Source: Viridibacillus arenosi (GTDB lineage Bacteria > Bacillota > Bacilli > Bacillales_A > Planococcaceae). Taken from it: DNA of 64,000 nt. Below are positions 17,031 through 25,249 of the stretch, one piece after another; position 1 is the stretch's first letter; every line of letters starts with the position of its first letter. A program made the position numbers and the translations under genes. Under the pieces are notes generated by a model, which made no database searches, was not told the origin of the DNA, and saw only the letters and a list, made by a program, of their open reading frames with translations. The stretch covers positions 1-64,000 of the forward strand of contig NZ_MSPW01000002.1 of the NCBI RefSeq assembly GCF_001955655.1. Direction: 5' to 3'.

Positions 17031-17972
17031 ATGAAATCAGGCACAGGAATAGCCGTTGGCCTTTTGTTTATTGGAGCAATACTTGGGGGAGTATGGCTTA
17101 CAAAAGCATTCTTTGTTGAAGGTTTAGATGCAACAGAAATGGTAACAGCGAGTGCGAAAAGTTCAAATGATAAAAATCTTTCTTATAATCCTCCAAGTTT
17201 AGACGATGTACCAGAGGGAGAGATGGGTGAGTCCATTCTCTTTGGATATGAATTAGTAAATGATACTAACAACAAAGCAGAGCAATATGTAGGAAACAAT
17301 TTAACTTGTACAAGTTGTCATGCTGGAGCGGGATTAGATGAGAACTCTTCTTCATTAGTTGGAATGACTGCTGTTTATCCGCAGTATATTGAACGTTCTG
17401 GAGGTATTGTAACGATAGAAGAACGTATTAATGGTTGCATGGTCAGAAGTATGAATGGGAAGAAGTTTGAAGCAAATAGTGATGAACTTGAAGCAATTGT
17501 ATCTTATTTTAAATATATTTCTAAAGATATTCCAGTAGGTGCAGATATGCCTTGGCGTATGAACAATTCAATGGAAAATGTACCTGTTCCAAGTGTTGCT
17601 AATGGTGAAGAAATCTATCAAAAATCATGTATTACATGTCATGCTGCAGATGGAGCTGGCACTGGTCCAAATACTGGCCCTGCATTATGGGGAGAAGATT
17701 CTTTTAATGATGGAGCGGGTTTAGCACGTCTTTCAAAACTTGCAGGATATGTAAAAAATAATATGCCAGCTGGTGGTGAAGGAACTCTAACTGATCAAGA
17801 TGCATCAGATTTAGCGGCATTCATCTTATCTCAAGACCGTCCAGTATGGGCTAATCACGATAAAGACTGGCCAAAAGGTAATCGACCAAAAGATATTATG
17901 GATAAAGAAAATCGTCAAAAAGTGAAAGATGGTACGATTGATTGGAAAGCTATGCTAACAACTAAACAATAA
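17031..17972 (+). CDS. Dihaem cytochrome c, TsdA-like
   Basis: A 313-aa exported, membrane-anchored cytochrome: one hydrophobic N-terminal helix (residues 7-28), then two haem-binding motifs, CTSCH (93-97) and CITCH (200-204). Between them EERINGCMVRSMNGK places Cys136 where thiosulfate dehydrogenases (TsdA) carry the Cys that ligates haem 1, and NNMPAGG offers a Met for haem 2. It may therefore oxidise thiosulfate to tetrathionate or the reverse; in Bacilli such proteins are mostly annotated just as cytochrome c. GGAGATG precedes the ATG. Its stop codon is followed, in the same frame, by a remnant of an unrelated gene. Confidence 0.82.
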   Translation: MKSGTGIAVGLLFIGAILGGVWLTKAFFVEGLDATEMVTASAKSSNDKNLSYNPPSLDDVPEGEMGESILFGYELVNDTNNKAEQYVGNNLTCTSCHAGAGLDENSSSLVGMTAVYPQYIERSGGIVTIEERINGCMVRSMNGKKFEANSDELEAIVSYFKYISKDIPVGADMPWRMNNSMENVPVPSVANGEEIYQKSCITCHAADGAGTGPNTGPALWGEDSFNDGAGLARLSKLAGYVKNNMPAGGEGTLTDQDASDLAAFILSQDRPVWANHDKDWPKGNRPKDIMDKENRQKVKDGTIDWKAMLTTKQ

Positions 17973-18266
17973 ATCTTAGTTGCTCACATGGGGTTGACGA
18001 CAAAAGGAACAATTGGCGCACATACCGCATTAACATTGGATTGTGAGGAACGAATTCAAAAAATAATTGAAGCTGGTCGTTTTATCAATCCAGATATTTT
18101 AGTTATTTGCCATGGTGGACCAATTGCTGAACCAGCAGATGCTGAATATGTGATCAACAAAGTGGAAGGTATTTGTGGTTTCTTTGGAGCTTCAAGCATT
18201 GAACGTTTTGCTGTTGAAAAAGGAATTAGAGAACAATCAGAAGCTTTCAAGAATATTCGTTCTTAA
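17973..18266 (+). pseudogene. C-terminal remnant of a PEP_hydrolase/TIM-barrel protein
   Basis: The frame of the cytochrome continues past its stop as ILVAHMGLTTKGTIGAHTAL ..., the typical last third of the phosphoenolpyruvate-hydrolase-like TIM-barrel family: NPDILVICHGGPIAEP and GFFGASSIERF are hallmark stretches. The first two thirds of the gene are missing and homology begins exactly at the cytochrome stop codon. An ATG at 17988 could open a 92-aa ORF but has no ribosome site. The fragment therefore looks like the product of a deletion or recombination. Confidence 0.75.
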
Positions 18267-18444
18267 TTTGTCATGAAAGTTAATGACAGTATTTAAATGA
18301 CGTCTTGTTAATAATTAATTCTGGTTAAGTTCTTTTTCATAAAAGCTAATTAGAAACTGAACTTACTATTGCTAAAAATCAAAAGCAACCTTTCTCGAGT
18401 TTAATACTGAAGTAGCTATTTTAAATGCCTTTTTGAGGACTAAT

Positions 18445-18488
18445 AAGAGCATGTTTTGAACAATCTACGTTCATAACATGCTCTTTTT
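18445..18488 (+). terminator. Terminator in the gene-remnant region
   Basis: AGAGCATGTT and AACATGCTCT form a perfect 10-bp stem followed by six T. No intact gene precedes it now, which fits its being the former terminator of the decayed gene upstream. Confidence 0.8.
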
Positions 18489-18496
18489 TAGTTCGT

Positions 18497-18740
18497 TTAG
18501 GGGTTTCTACAGTGATTAACTATAAACTTATGCAGATGGTTATTATCTAATTGCTTTTCATGTTTTTGTTTATTAAATTTCGGATTCAATTCACTCCACA
18601 CATCAAATTTATTTCCATCTAAATCAGCAAAGACAAAGTTTCTACGTGTATGTCCTTTATTTGCATATATTACCGACTTCCATTTTACTGTTCTATAAAA
18701 ACGCTATGAATTTTTTCTAATGCAGTTAATCCATTATGAG
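18497..18740 (-). pseudogene. Remnant of a VOC/glyoxalase-family gene
   Basis: On the minus strand, reading to the TAA at 18497-18499, the frame gives GHTRRNFVFADLDGNKFD and then VWSELNPKFNKQ, the characteristic C-terminal strand of VOC (glyoxalase/bleomycin-resistance) proteins. Further upstream the homologous-looking LTALEKIHSVFIEQ is in another frame and followed by stops. No start or ribosome site is left. It is a decayed fragment. Confidence 0.65.
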
Positions 18741-18839
18741 TTTATAAAAAATAGGTTCAATTAGATAAAAGGATTAGAAATAGAAAAAAGTGAAAGAATA
18801 GTAAGGTGGAATGAAATTCATCAATAAAGGAGACAAAAA

Positions 18840-19060
18840 ATGCAAGATATAAAATTAGCAGTAATTTATTACAGTATGGATGGCACTAACTAGCGATGGG
18901 CTGAAGAAGGTGCAAACAGCAGTGAATTCAAGCAAAGCATACAGTAACAGTTGCAGAATGGGTAAAGAAAGCAAATCAAAAAGGGCGTTGAACCAAAATT
19001 TCAACATTTTGTTGGAGAAGGATTTAGATCTTTGTACTAAAATTTTACTCGCATCAATAT
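18840..19060 (+). pseudogene. Remnant of a flavodoxin/WrbA-like oxidoreductase
   Basis: A good AAAGGAGA site and ATG at 18840 start MQDIKLAVIYYSMDGTN, the flavodoxin-fold FMN-binding start of WrbA-type quinone oxidoreductases, but a TAG follows at once. RWAEEGA continues in frame, as WrbA does. Later pieces (VAEWVKKANQK, then GVEPKFQHFVGEG) need two frame changes, and I cannot assign them safely to the same family. The gene is clearly broken by stops, frameshifts and probably a deletion. Confidence 0.6.
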
Positions 19061-19087
19061 GAAATTTAATATAGAAAGGCTTAAAAA

Positions 19088-19945
19088 ATGGATATCTTCC
19101 TAGCAATTTTACCTGCTTTATTTTGGGGAAGCATTGTGTTATTTAATGTTAAACTTGGCGGAGGACCCTATAGTCAAGTACTAGGGACAACCCTAGGTGC
19201 ACTTCTTTTCTCCATAGGTATTTATATTTTTGTGAAACCGGTGTTAACACCGGTAGTTATCGGTGTAGGAATTGTATCAGGTTTATTTTGGGCATTAGGA
19301 CAAGTAAATCAATTAAAAAGTATTGATATAATGGGCGTTTCTAAAACAATGCCCATTTCTACAGGGTTGCAATTAGTTTCCACTACTTTGTTTGGAGTAA
19401 TTGTGTTTCATGAATGGTCCACTACGATGTCGATTGTATTAGGTGTTCTTGCACTTATTTGTATCATTACTGGAGTCGTACTCACATCACTTCAAAACGA
19501 GGAAGAGAAACAAAAAGCAGAAGCAGGGAATTTTAAAAAGGGAATATTGATTTTACTTGTTTCAACCTTTGGTTATTTAGTTTATGTAGTAGTGATACGC
19601 TTATTTGATATAAATGGATGGTCTGCTTTATTTCCTCAAGCAATTGGAATGGTTCTAGGTGGTATTTTATTGACATTTAAGCATAAACCATTTAACAAAT
19701 ATGCAATTCGCAATATTATTCCAGGTTTAATCTGGGCAGCTGGAAATATGTTTTTATTTATTTCTCAACCCCGCGTAGGTGTAGCAACAAGTTTTTCCCT
19801 TTCTCAAATGGGAATTGTAATTTCGACGTTAGGTGGAATATTTATATTAGGTGAGAAGAAAACAAAACGTCAATTCATTGCTATTATCATTGGGATTGTT
19901 TTAATTATCGCGGCTGGAATTATTTTAGGAATTGCAAAAGGATAG
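19088..19945 (+). CDS. glcU: Glucose uptake protein GlcU (GRP transporter family)
   Basis: A proton-coupled sugar permease of the drug/metabolite transporter superfamily, 285 aa with about ten hydrophobic segments. The start MDIFLAILPALFWGSIVLFN and the internal SIDIMGVSKTMPISTGLQL are characteristic of GlcU/GRP proteins. The gene for glucose 1-dehydrogenase follows 12 nt downstream, the same pair as in B. subtilis, where it is expressed in the forespore. I could not find a convincing sigma-G promoter in the short, degenerate space upstream, so regulation here is open. Confidence 0.93.
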   Translation: MDIFLAILPALFWGSIVLFNVKLGGGPYSQVLGTTLGALLFSIGIYIFVKPVLTPVVIGVGIVSGLFWALGQVNQLKSIDIMGVSKTMPISTGLQLVSTTLFGVIVFHEWSTTMSIVLGVLALICIITGVVLTSLQNEEEKQKAEAGNFKKGILILLVSTFGYLVYVVVIRLFDINGWSALFPQAIGMVLGGILLTFKHKPFNKYAIRNIIPGLIWAAGNMFLFISQPRVGVATSFSLSQMGIVISTLGGIFILGEKKTKRQFIAIIIGIVLIIAAGIILGIAKG

Positions 19946-19954
19946 GAGAGCTAA

Positions 19955-20743
<789 letters not shown>

Positions 20744-21040
20744 AGTAGTTGATTAAAGATTCAGTACTATTGAATAAGTGCGGCTACCTTATAAGCTCTT
20801 ATTGTAGATTAAGTAGTGTGCACAGAATAATTATTCAATACGCAGGCAGAACTAGACAAGGACGAATTGTAACGTGGACTCTAAAAAATCGCGCCAAGTA
20901 TAGGATTCTTCAGCTGTTCATTCAACTAAACATGACATGGTCAAAGATGTACGAAAAAAGACCTGCCCAGGTATACTTTTCATTTAAAGGGTTAGGTGTG
21001 AATCGGAAAGAATGGAAAAATCAGAAAAACGATCAAACTA
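20744..21040. other. Intergenic stretch without recognisable gene
   Basis: About 300 nt after gdh. Open frames exist, but none has a ribosome site or a recognisable protein pattern, and no terminator is obvious. It could be decayed coding sequence; I cannot assign it. Confidence 0.4.
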
Positions 21041-21168
21041 GTTGATTGGAGTGCAGGCGGAGACCCCTTGGGGAACTAGCGAACATCTTGAGACCTCGTA
21101 GGAGCGTTAGTGACGAGGAGGCTCAAGGTCCGTCCCCAGGAAAGCATCCGCCGGAATGGAAATTAACG
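21041..21168 (+). repeat. Intergenic palindromic repeat element, full copy
   Basis: Begins GTTGATTGGAGTGCAGGCGG and ends CGGAATGGAAATTAACGG. The ends are inverted (GTTGATT/AATTAAC) and the inside is GC-richer than its surroundings, with further pairing. A shorter copy with the same ends lies at 30757-30828. Similar elements of the GTTGATTGGAGCG type are, to my knowledge, scattered through many Bacillales genomes, usually after genes. Confidence 0.75.
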
Positions 21169-21181
21169 GGATCGAAGAAAA

Positions 21182-21219
21182 AGCCATGTCAGAAACGATT
21201 AATCGTTTCCGCCATGGCT
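21182..21219. repeat. Long hairpin beside the repeat element
   Basis: AGCCATG ... CATGGCT encloses the perfect 18-bp palindrome GAAACGATTAATCGTTTC. It is followed by a stretch containing ACGGACTTTTTCAGTGCCCT (21231-21250), which resembles the outer end of some insertion sequences. It may be the trace of a mobile element. Confidence 0.55.
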
Positions 21220-21430
21220 AAAATTCATTTTACGGACTTTTTCAGTGCCCTCCGAAATGATGGGAGCTAATTCGTACTTTTATTAATGTTAGGAGAAGTC
21301 ATTTTTCTTTTCACAAAGAAGTAAACTGACCTTATCATTTTATCCAATATTGGTCCTTTTAATATAATCATATATTAAGGTACAATAGCGAATAATTCTG
21401 AAAATATTTGTGAAAAGAATAGAGGCTAAC

Positions 21431-22654
21431 ATGAATAATACATATAATACAACGACCATTAGCCAATTCTTTCTTTGGGTTGGAGCTTCTGTATCGATTG
21501 CAGAAATTGTTACAGGCTCACTATTAGCCCCACTAGGTTTAACGAAAGGGATTCAGGCAATTATTCTGGGTCATGTAATCGGGGCAACTATATTATTTTT
21601 ATCCGCGTGGATTAGTGCGAATAGTCGTGTAACAGCTTTACAAGCAACGCGTATTTCCTTTGGTACATATGGCTCTTATGGTTTAACAATTTTGAATATG
21701 CTACAACTTGTTGGCTGGGCTTCGGTAATGATTGCAACAGGTTCAATTGCATTAAATGGTATTTCTAAAGAGTTATTTGCATTTGATTTTCAAGCACTGT
21801 GGAGTATTTTAATCGGTACTATTCTTGTGATGTGGGTATTATTTGGTTTGAAGAAAATTTCAAGGCTGAATATTGTTGCAGTGACGATATTATTTGGTTT
21901 TACGATTATTTTAACTTCCGTTATTTTTGGTGGAGGAGGAGTTGGGACAGTACCCGATGCAACGATGAAATTCAGTACAGCTGTAGAGTTGAGTGCAGTT
22001 ATGTCTCTTTCATGGTTACCTTTGATTGGAGACTATACACGCCATGTGAAACATCAGAAAATGGGTACAATAATGAGCGTACTAGGTTACAGTCTAGGAA
22101 GTACATTTATGTTTATCATCGGACTTGGTGGTAGTCTTTACGTTGGTTCATCTGATATTAGTGAGATTTTGATGGCGAGCGGTCTAGGTGTAGTCGCACT
22201 ATTGATTGTGTTATTATCTACTGTCTTAACAACATTTTTAGATTCGTATTCTGCAGGTATTAATTTTAAAAATTTTGTTCCAAGAGCCAATGAGCGTTAT
22301 GTTTCGGTTCTATTCACGGTTCTAGCAGTGGTAATTGCAATTGCCTCAAGTGTATCTGCATATGAGGACTTTTTGTATTTCATAGGTTCTGTCTTTGCAC
22401 CGCTATATGGTATTTTGTTTGCTGATTATTATTTATTAAAGCGTCGACATATTGATCCACAAAAGAAATGGTCTTGGCAAAGTTCACTTCTTTGGTTAGC
22501 GGGTGTAGTAGTTTACCATGCTTCACTAAAGTATCCAATTCTTCTAGGACACACACTTTGGGTATTAGTTGGAATCTTTGCCATAAGAATAATCATGATG
22601 ACAATTACAGAGAGAGTTAAAGGTACTAGTAAAGCACAATTAATAGAAAGATAA
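21431..22654 (+). CDS. cytX: Hydroxymethylpyrimidine/cytosine permease CytX
   Basis: A membrane carrier of the NCS1 family, 407 aa with about 12 hydrophobic segments (WVGASVSIAEIVTGSLLAPL, LSWLPLIGDYTRH, LDSYSAGINF). CytX proteins are predicted to import hydroxymethylpyrimidine, the thiamine precursor, and the kinase gene that follows 19 nt downstream supports that. AGAGG lies just before ATG 21431; an upstream in-frame GTG at 21410 has no ribosome site. I looked for a TPP riboswitch in the leader and did not find its conserved motifs. Confidence 0.88.
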   Translation: MNNTYNTTTISQFFLWVGASVSIAEIVTGSLLAPLGLTKGIQAIILGHVIGATILFLSAWISANSRVTALQATRISFGTYGSYGLTILNMLQLVGWASVMIATGSIALNGISKELFAFDFQALWSILIGTILVMWVLFGLKKISRLNIVAVTILFGFTIILTSVIFGGGGVGTVPDATMKFSTAVELSAVMSLSWLPLIGDYTRHVKHQKMGTIMSVLGYSLGSTFMFIIGLGGSLYVGSSDISEILMASGLGVVALLIVLLSTVLTTFLDSYSAGINFKNFVPRANERYVSVLFTVLAVVIAIASSVSAYEDFLYFIGSVFAPLYGILFADYYLLKRRHIDPQKKWSWQSSLLWLAGVVVYHASLKYPILLGHTLWVLVGIFAIRIIMMTITERVKGTSKAQLIER

Positions 22655-22673
22655 ATGAAGGGATAGAATCAAT

Positions 22674-23531
22674 ATGACAGTTTCCAGAGCATTAACAATC
22701 GCAGGATCAGCAGCGCGCGGTGGAGCAGGGATTCAAGCAGATATCAAAACTTTTCAGGAGCTAGATGTGTTTGGTACATCAGCTATTACGGCTATTGTGG
22801 CAAAAAATCCTCACACAGGACAAGGGATTTTCCCGCAATCAGTTGAAGCGATTGAGGCACAAATTCACACGATTTTAGAAGATATCGGTGCAGATGCAAT
22901 TAAAACAGGAATGCTTTTCACACATGAAATAATAATAAATGTGGTTAAGTGGATTCAACGATCCGGTGTGAAAAAAATTGTTGTAGACCCTGTAATGATT
23001 GGGAAAATCGGTTCCGCATTATTAAAAGAAGATGCTATGGAAGCGATGCGTACGCAACTAATTCCTCTAGCAACGATCATCACACCGAATATGCCAGAAG
23101 CTTCTTATTTACTAGACGGCATGGAGTTAAATTCTGTAGAAGATTTAAAAGTAGCGGCAAAGAAATTACACGAATTAGGACCACGATATGTACTTGTTAA
23201 AGGCGGGCGATTAGAAGGCCCTGCAATTGATGTATTATATGATGGTGAACAATTCTATTTGTTGGAGGCGCCACGATTCGATACAATCCATACAAATGGT
23301 GCGGGCTGTACATACTCCGCAGCAATCACAGCGGGTTTAGCAAAAGGTCAAGCTGTACCAGAAGCTGTTATTGAGGCGAAAAAATTCATCTCAGCAGGCA
23401 TCCGCCATTCATTTGGTTTTAAACAAGGTGTAGGTCCTACTTATCATGCGGCTTATGGCAAATATGGTGAAACGGACTGCACGGTTACAATTGAAAGTTC
23501 AGAGCTTTCTACGAATTACGATGAAAGATAG
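22674..23531 (+). CDS. thiD: Hydroxymethylpyrimidine/phosphomethylpyrimidine kinase ThiD (or pyridoxal kinase)
   Basis: A ribokinase-fold kinase of 285 aa in an operon with cytX, so it most likely phosphorylates imported hydroxymethylpyrimidine. Seen are ALTIAGS near the N-terminus, the substrate-binding AIKTGMLFT, VVDPVMIGKIG, ITPNMPEA, VLVKGGRLEG and the nucleotide/anion-hole region HTNGAGCTYSAAI with the reactive Cys. The usual GSDxSGGAGIQAD is altered to GSAARGGAGIQAD, losing the Asp and Ser of the motif. Bacillus enzymes of this group can also act as pyridoxal kinases, which is the main alternative. Confidence 0.85.
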   Translation: MTVSRALTIAGSAARGGAGIQADIKTFQELDVFGTSAITAIVAKNPHTGQGIFPQSVEAIEAQIHTILEDIGADAIKTGMLFTHEIIINVVKWIQRSGVKKIVVDPVMIGKIGSALLKEDAMEAMRTQLIPLATIITPNMPEASYLLDGMELNSVEDLKVAAKKLHELGPRYVLVKGGRLEGPAIDVLYDGEQFYLLEAPRFDTIHTNGAGCTYSAAITAGLAKGQAVPEAVIEAKKFISAGIRHSFGFKQGVGPTYHAAYGKYGETDCTVTIESSELSTNYDER

Positions 23532-23576
23532 TTCCCTTGGATATGTAAATATTACAATGGATTTTTTGCATGCATT

Positions 23577-23603
23577 TAATAATATCTTGGAATTTCCGAT
23601 ACT
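23577..23603 (+). promoter_or_regulatory. Sigma-D-like promoter
   Basis: TAAT (23577-23580), 15 bp, then CCGATACT (23596-23603), against the Bacillus sigma-D consensus TAAA-N15-GCCGATAT. The downstream gene is a YjfB-like putative motility protein, which fits. Confidence 0.55.
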
Positions 23604-23627
23604 ATTAAAGATAAGGGAGTGATACTA

Positions 23628-23810
23628 ATGGATATTAACTCTATGATGTCAATGGATCTTGCACAGCTTCAACAAACCGTACAAATGAGCGTTTTGCAAA
23701 ATTCGATGAATATGCAAGCGACAGCAGCTGTACAGCTATTAGAAGCAATGCCAGAGCCTGCTCAAGCGGCGCACCCTTATAAAGGGGCAACTATTGACGT
23801 CCAAGTCTGA
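23628..23810 (+). CDS. YjfB-family putative motility protein
   Basis: A 60-aa protein from ATG 23628 (AAGGGAG 8 nt upstream; a GTG three codons earlier overlaps that site). It is Met- and Gln-rich with the family pattern DINSMMSMDLAQLQQTV ... SVLQNSMNMQATAAVQLLEAM and a short end around the terminal IDVQV. YjfB-like proteins are annotated as putative motility proteins, and their exact role is unknown. The sigma-D-like promoter upstream supports expression with flagellar genes. A terminator follows at once, so the gene is monocistronic. Confidence 0.8.
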   Translation: MDINSMMSMDLAQLQQTVQMSVLQNSMNMQATAAVQLLEAMPEPAQAAHPYKGATIDVQV

Positions 23811-23818
23811 TTTGCTTA

Positions 23819-23857
23819 AGCCGCGTACTTCAACTTTGTGGTACGTGGTTTTTTTTA
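23819..23857 (+). terminator. Terminator after yjfB-like gene
   Basis: CCGCGTAC (23821-23828) pairs with GTACGTGG (23841-23848), followed by a run of nine T. Confidence 0.9.
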
Positions 23858-23982
23858 TTGGGTTGAAAAAATTCTAATTACGAGTTATATAACTGAAAAA
23901 TTTGACTACTATATGTTGGAAATATAAAATTAGAATGTAATTATGTTTGAAACAATATGAAGTGAAAAGAGGAGTGTGCTAA

Positions 23983-24405
23983 ATGGCTATTAATGTGTAT
24001 CTTAATTTTAATGGAAATTGTCGCGAAGCAGCGGAGTTTTATGCAGAGGTTTTTAACACAGAGAAACCAGAAATTATGACTTTTGGTGATTCGCCACAAA
24101 ATCCTGAATATACTTTACCAGAGGAAGCAAAAGATTTAGTCATGCATACTCGACTAAACATACTTGGAAGTAATGTTATGTTTTCGGATGTTTTCCCTGG
24201 TTCTCCTTTTATATTAGGGAATAATGTTAGCTTAGCCGCTGTTAGTGACAATGAAGAAGAACTTAAATCTGCTTTTGAAGCACTAAAAGTTGGCGGTAAA
24301 GTTGGTATGGAGCTACAAGAAACATTTTGGAGCAAATGCTATGGAAGTTTAAAGGATAAGTTTGGTATCGAATGGCAATTTAGCCATGAGGGTGAAGAAG
24401 CTTAA
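23983..24405 (+). CDS. VOC-family protein, PhnB-like
   Basis: A 140-aa soluble protein of the glyoxalase/PhnB type. The start INVYLNFNGNCREAAEFYAEVF and the end GSLKDKFGIEWQFSHEGEE are typical of the PhnB-like group within the vicinal-oxygen-chelate superfamily. Members bind metals or small ligands, but their reactions are mostly unknown. A strong AGAGGAGTG precedes the ATG. The gene stands alone; nearby genes give no hint of substrate. Confidence 0.85.
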   Translation: MAINVYLNFNGNCREAAEFYAEVFNTEKPEIMTFGDSPQNPEYTLPEEAKDLVMHTRLNILGSNVMFSDVFPGSPFILGNNVSLAAVSDNEEELKSAFEALKVGGKVGMELQETFWSKCYGSLKDKFGIEWQFSHEGEEA

Positions 24406-24483
24406 TATATTGGTATTAGATAAAACTTTTTGCAGTACTGTCCAGGCCTTAATAAGATGAATAAAAGAACATTGTATAAACAA

Positions 24484-24523
24484 CAGCAACTGTTTGAATT
24501 TTAGAACAGTTGCTTGCTCTTTA
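24484..24523 (+). terminator. Probable terminator after VOC gene
   Basis: GCAACTGTT (24486-24494) and AACAGTTGC (24505-24513) form a 9-bp stem, but the T tail is weak. The following 24530-24790 is AT-rich and I see no gene in it. Confidence 0.5.
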
Positions 24524-24810
24524 TAAAATATATTTTGGCACATTAATATGGTTTATCTAAATAATATCAAATTTTTTTGAAATAGTAGTTGAAAATAGAA
24601 CCCCTCCATTTTAAACACCCCATTGAATAAATCATTTATATCTATAATAAGAAGCATACACTTTGCTATTAGTATACAGAAATACTAATATTCTATCGAA
24701 AATTCAATCAATAATTTATATTCAACATAAATCCTTTTTTAAATTACATGTAAATAATATTATGAATATTTGTATTACATTATGGTAAGATGGTGATACA
24801 ACTGAATAAT

Positions 24811-24992
24811 GTGTAGAATTGGGTGCACTATTTTCAATAGATAGCTGCTTAAAAGGGAAATCGGTTAGAATCCGATGCTGTCCCGCAACTGTATGTAGGA
24901 GCAAACTTTTAGATCCACTGTTAGAACTGTAATGGGAAGGGAAAAGTGAGCGATGATGACAAGCCAGGAGACCTGCCTAGTTTAGTACACAC
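24811..24992 (+). ncRNA. Cobalamin riboswitch, copy 1
   Basis: Contains the B12-box core GATGCTGTCCCGCAACTGTA and the 3' element AAGCCAGGAGACCTGCC, with closing stem GTGTA/TACAC. It is more than 90 percent identical by eye to the copy at 25624-25805 over the core. A hairpin with ACACC/GGTGT that contains a GGAGGTG ribosome site follows directly (about 24988-25019). Two small ORFs, of 51 and 76 codons, lie downstream. Confidence 0.93.
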
Positions 24993-25027
24993 CAAAAACC
25001 TACGTGGATAGGAGGTGTTATGTGATA

Positions 25028-25183
25028 ATGAATAGAAACCCTATTTATATGATCACTGTACGACAGCGTATTAGAGAAAGCGTTTGGACTAATGAGGATT
25101 TAGAAGCGATTAAAACTTCTGTTTCTCTGTTTAGAAACGTTTATTCTAGTATGTATTGTCGAAACAGGGAACATATTAATTAA
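25028..25183 (+). CDS. Small ORF (51 aa) directly behind the cobalamin riboswitch
   Basis: ATG 25028 stands 10 nt after a perfect GGAGGTG that is part of the riboswitch's trailing hairpin, so its translation could be switched by cobalamin. The peptide begins MNRNPIYMITVRQRIRESVW and ends CRNREHIN; it is basic, has no membrane segment, and I do not recognise it. A strong terminator follows 7 nt after the stop. A GTG two codons upstream is an alternative start. It may be a real small protein or a leader peptide for the next gene. Confidence 0.5.
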   Translation: MNRNPIYMITVRQRIRESVWTNEDLEAIKTSVSLFRNVYSSMYCRNREHIN

Positions 25184-25189
25184 TCATAA

Positions 25190-25225
25190 AAACATCTTTT
25201 ATTAATTGATAAAAGGTGTTTTTTT
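25190..25225 (+). terminator. Terminator between riboswitch leader and 76-aa gene
   Basis: AACATCTTTTAT and ATAAAAGGTGTT form a 12-bp stem with a short loop and seven T. The terminator before metE (25952-25990) sits in the same place relative to its riboswitch, so both probably act as the switch's off-structure. Confidence 0.85.
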
Positions 25226-25249
25226 ATTGAACAGATAAGGGGAATATGA

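Noticed and set aside
17988-18266. 92-aa ORF as an intact gene
   Set aside because: It is only the last third of a known larger family, has no ribosome site, and similarity extends upstream of its ATG to the cytochrome stop.
18990-19087. Sigma-G promoter before glcU-gdh
   Set aside because: No pair of elements with the right spacing; the area is pseudogene sequence.
21046-21270. 74-aa ORF inside the repeat element
   Set aside because: Lies wholly in the palindromic repeat and hairpin, without a ribosome site or protein-like composition.
21410-21430. TPP riboswitch before cytX-thiD
   Set aside because: The leader lacks the CTGAGA and ACC...GAACCTGAT-type conserved parts.
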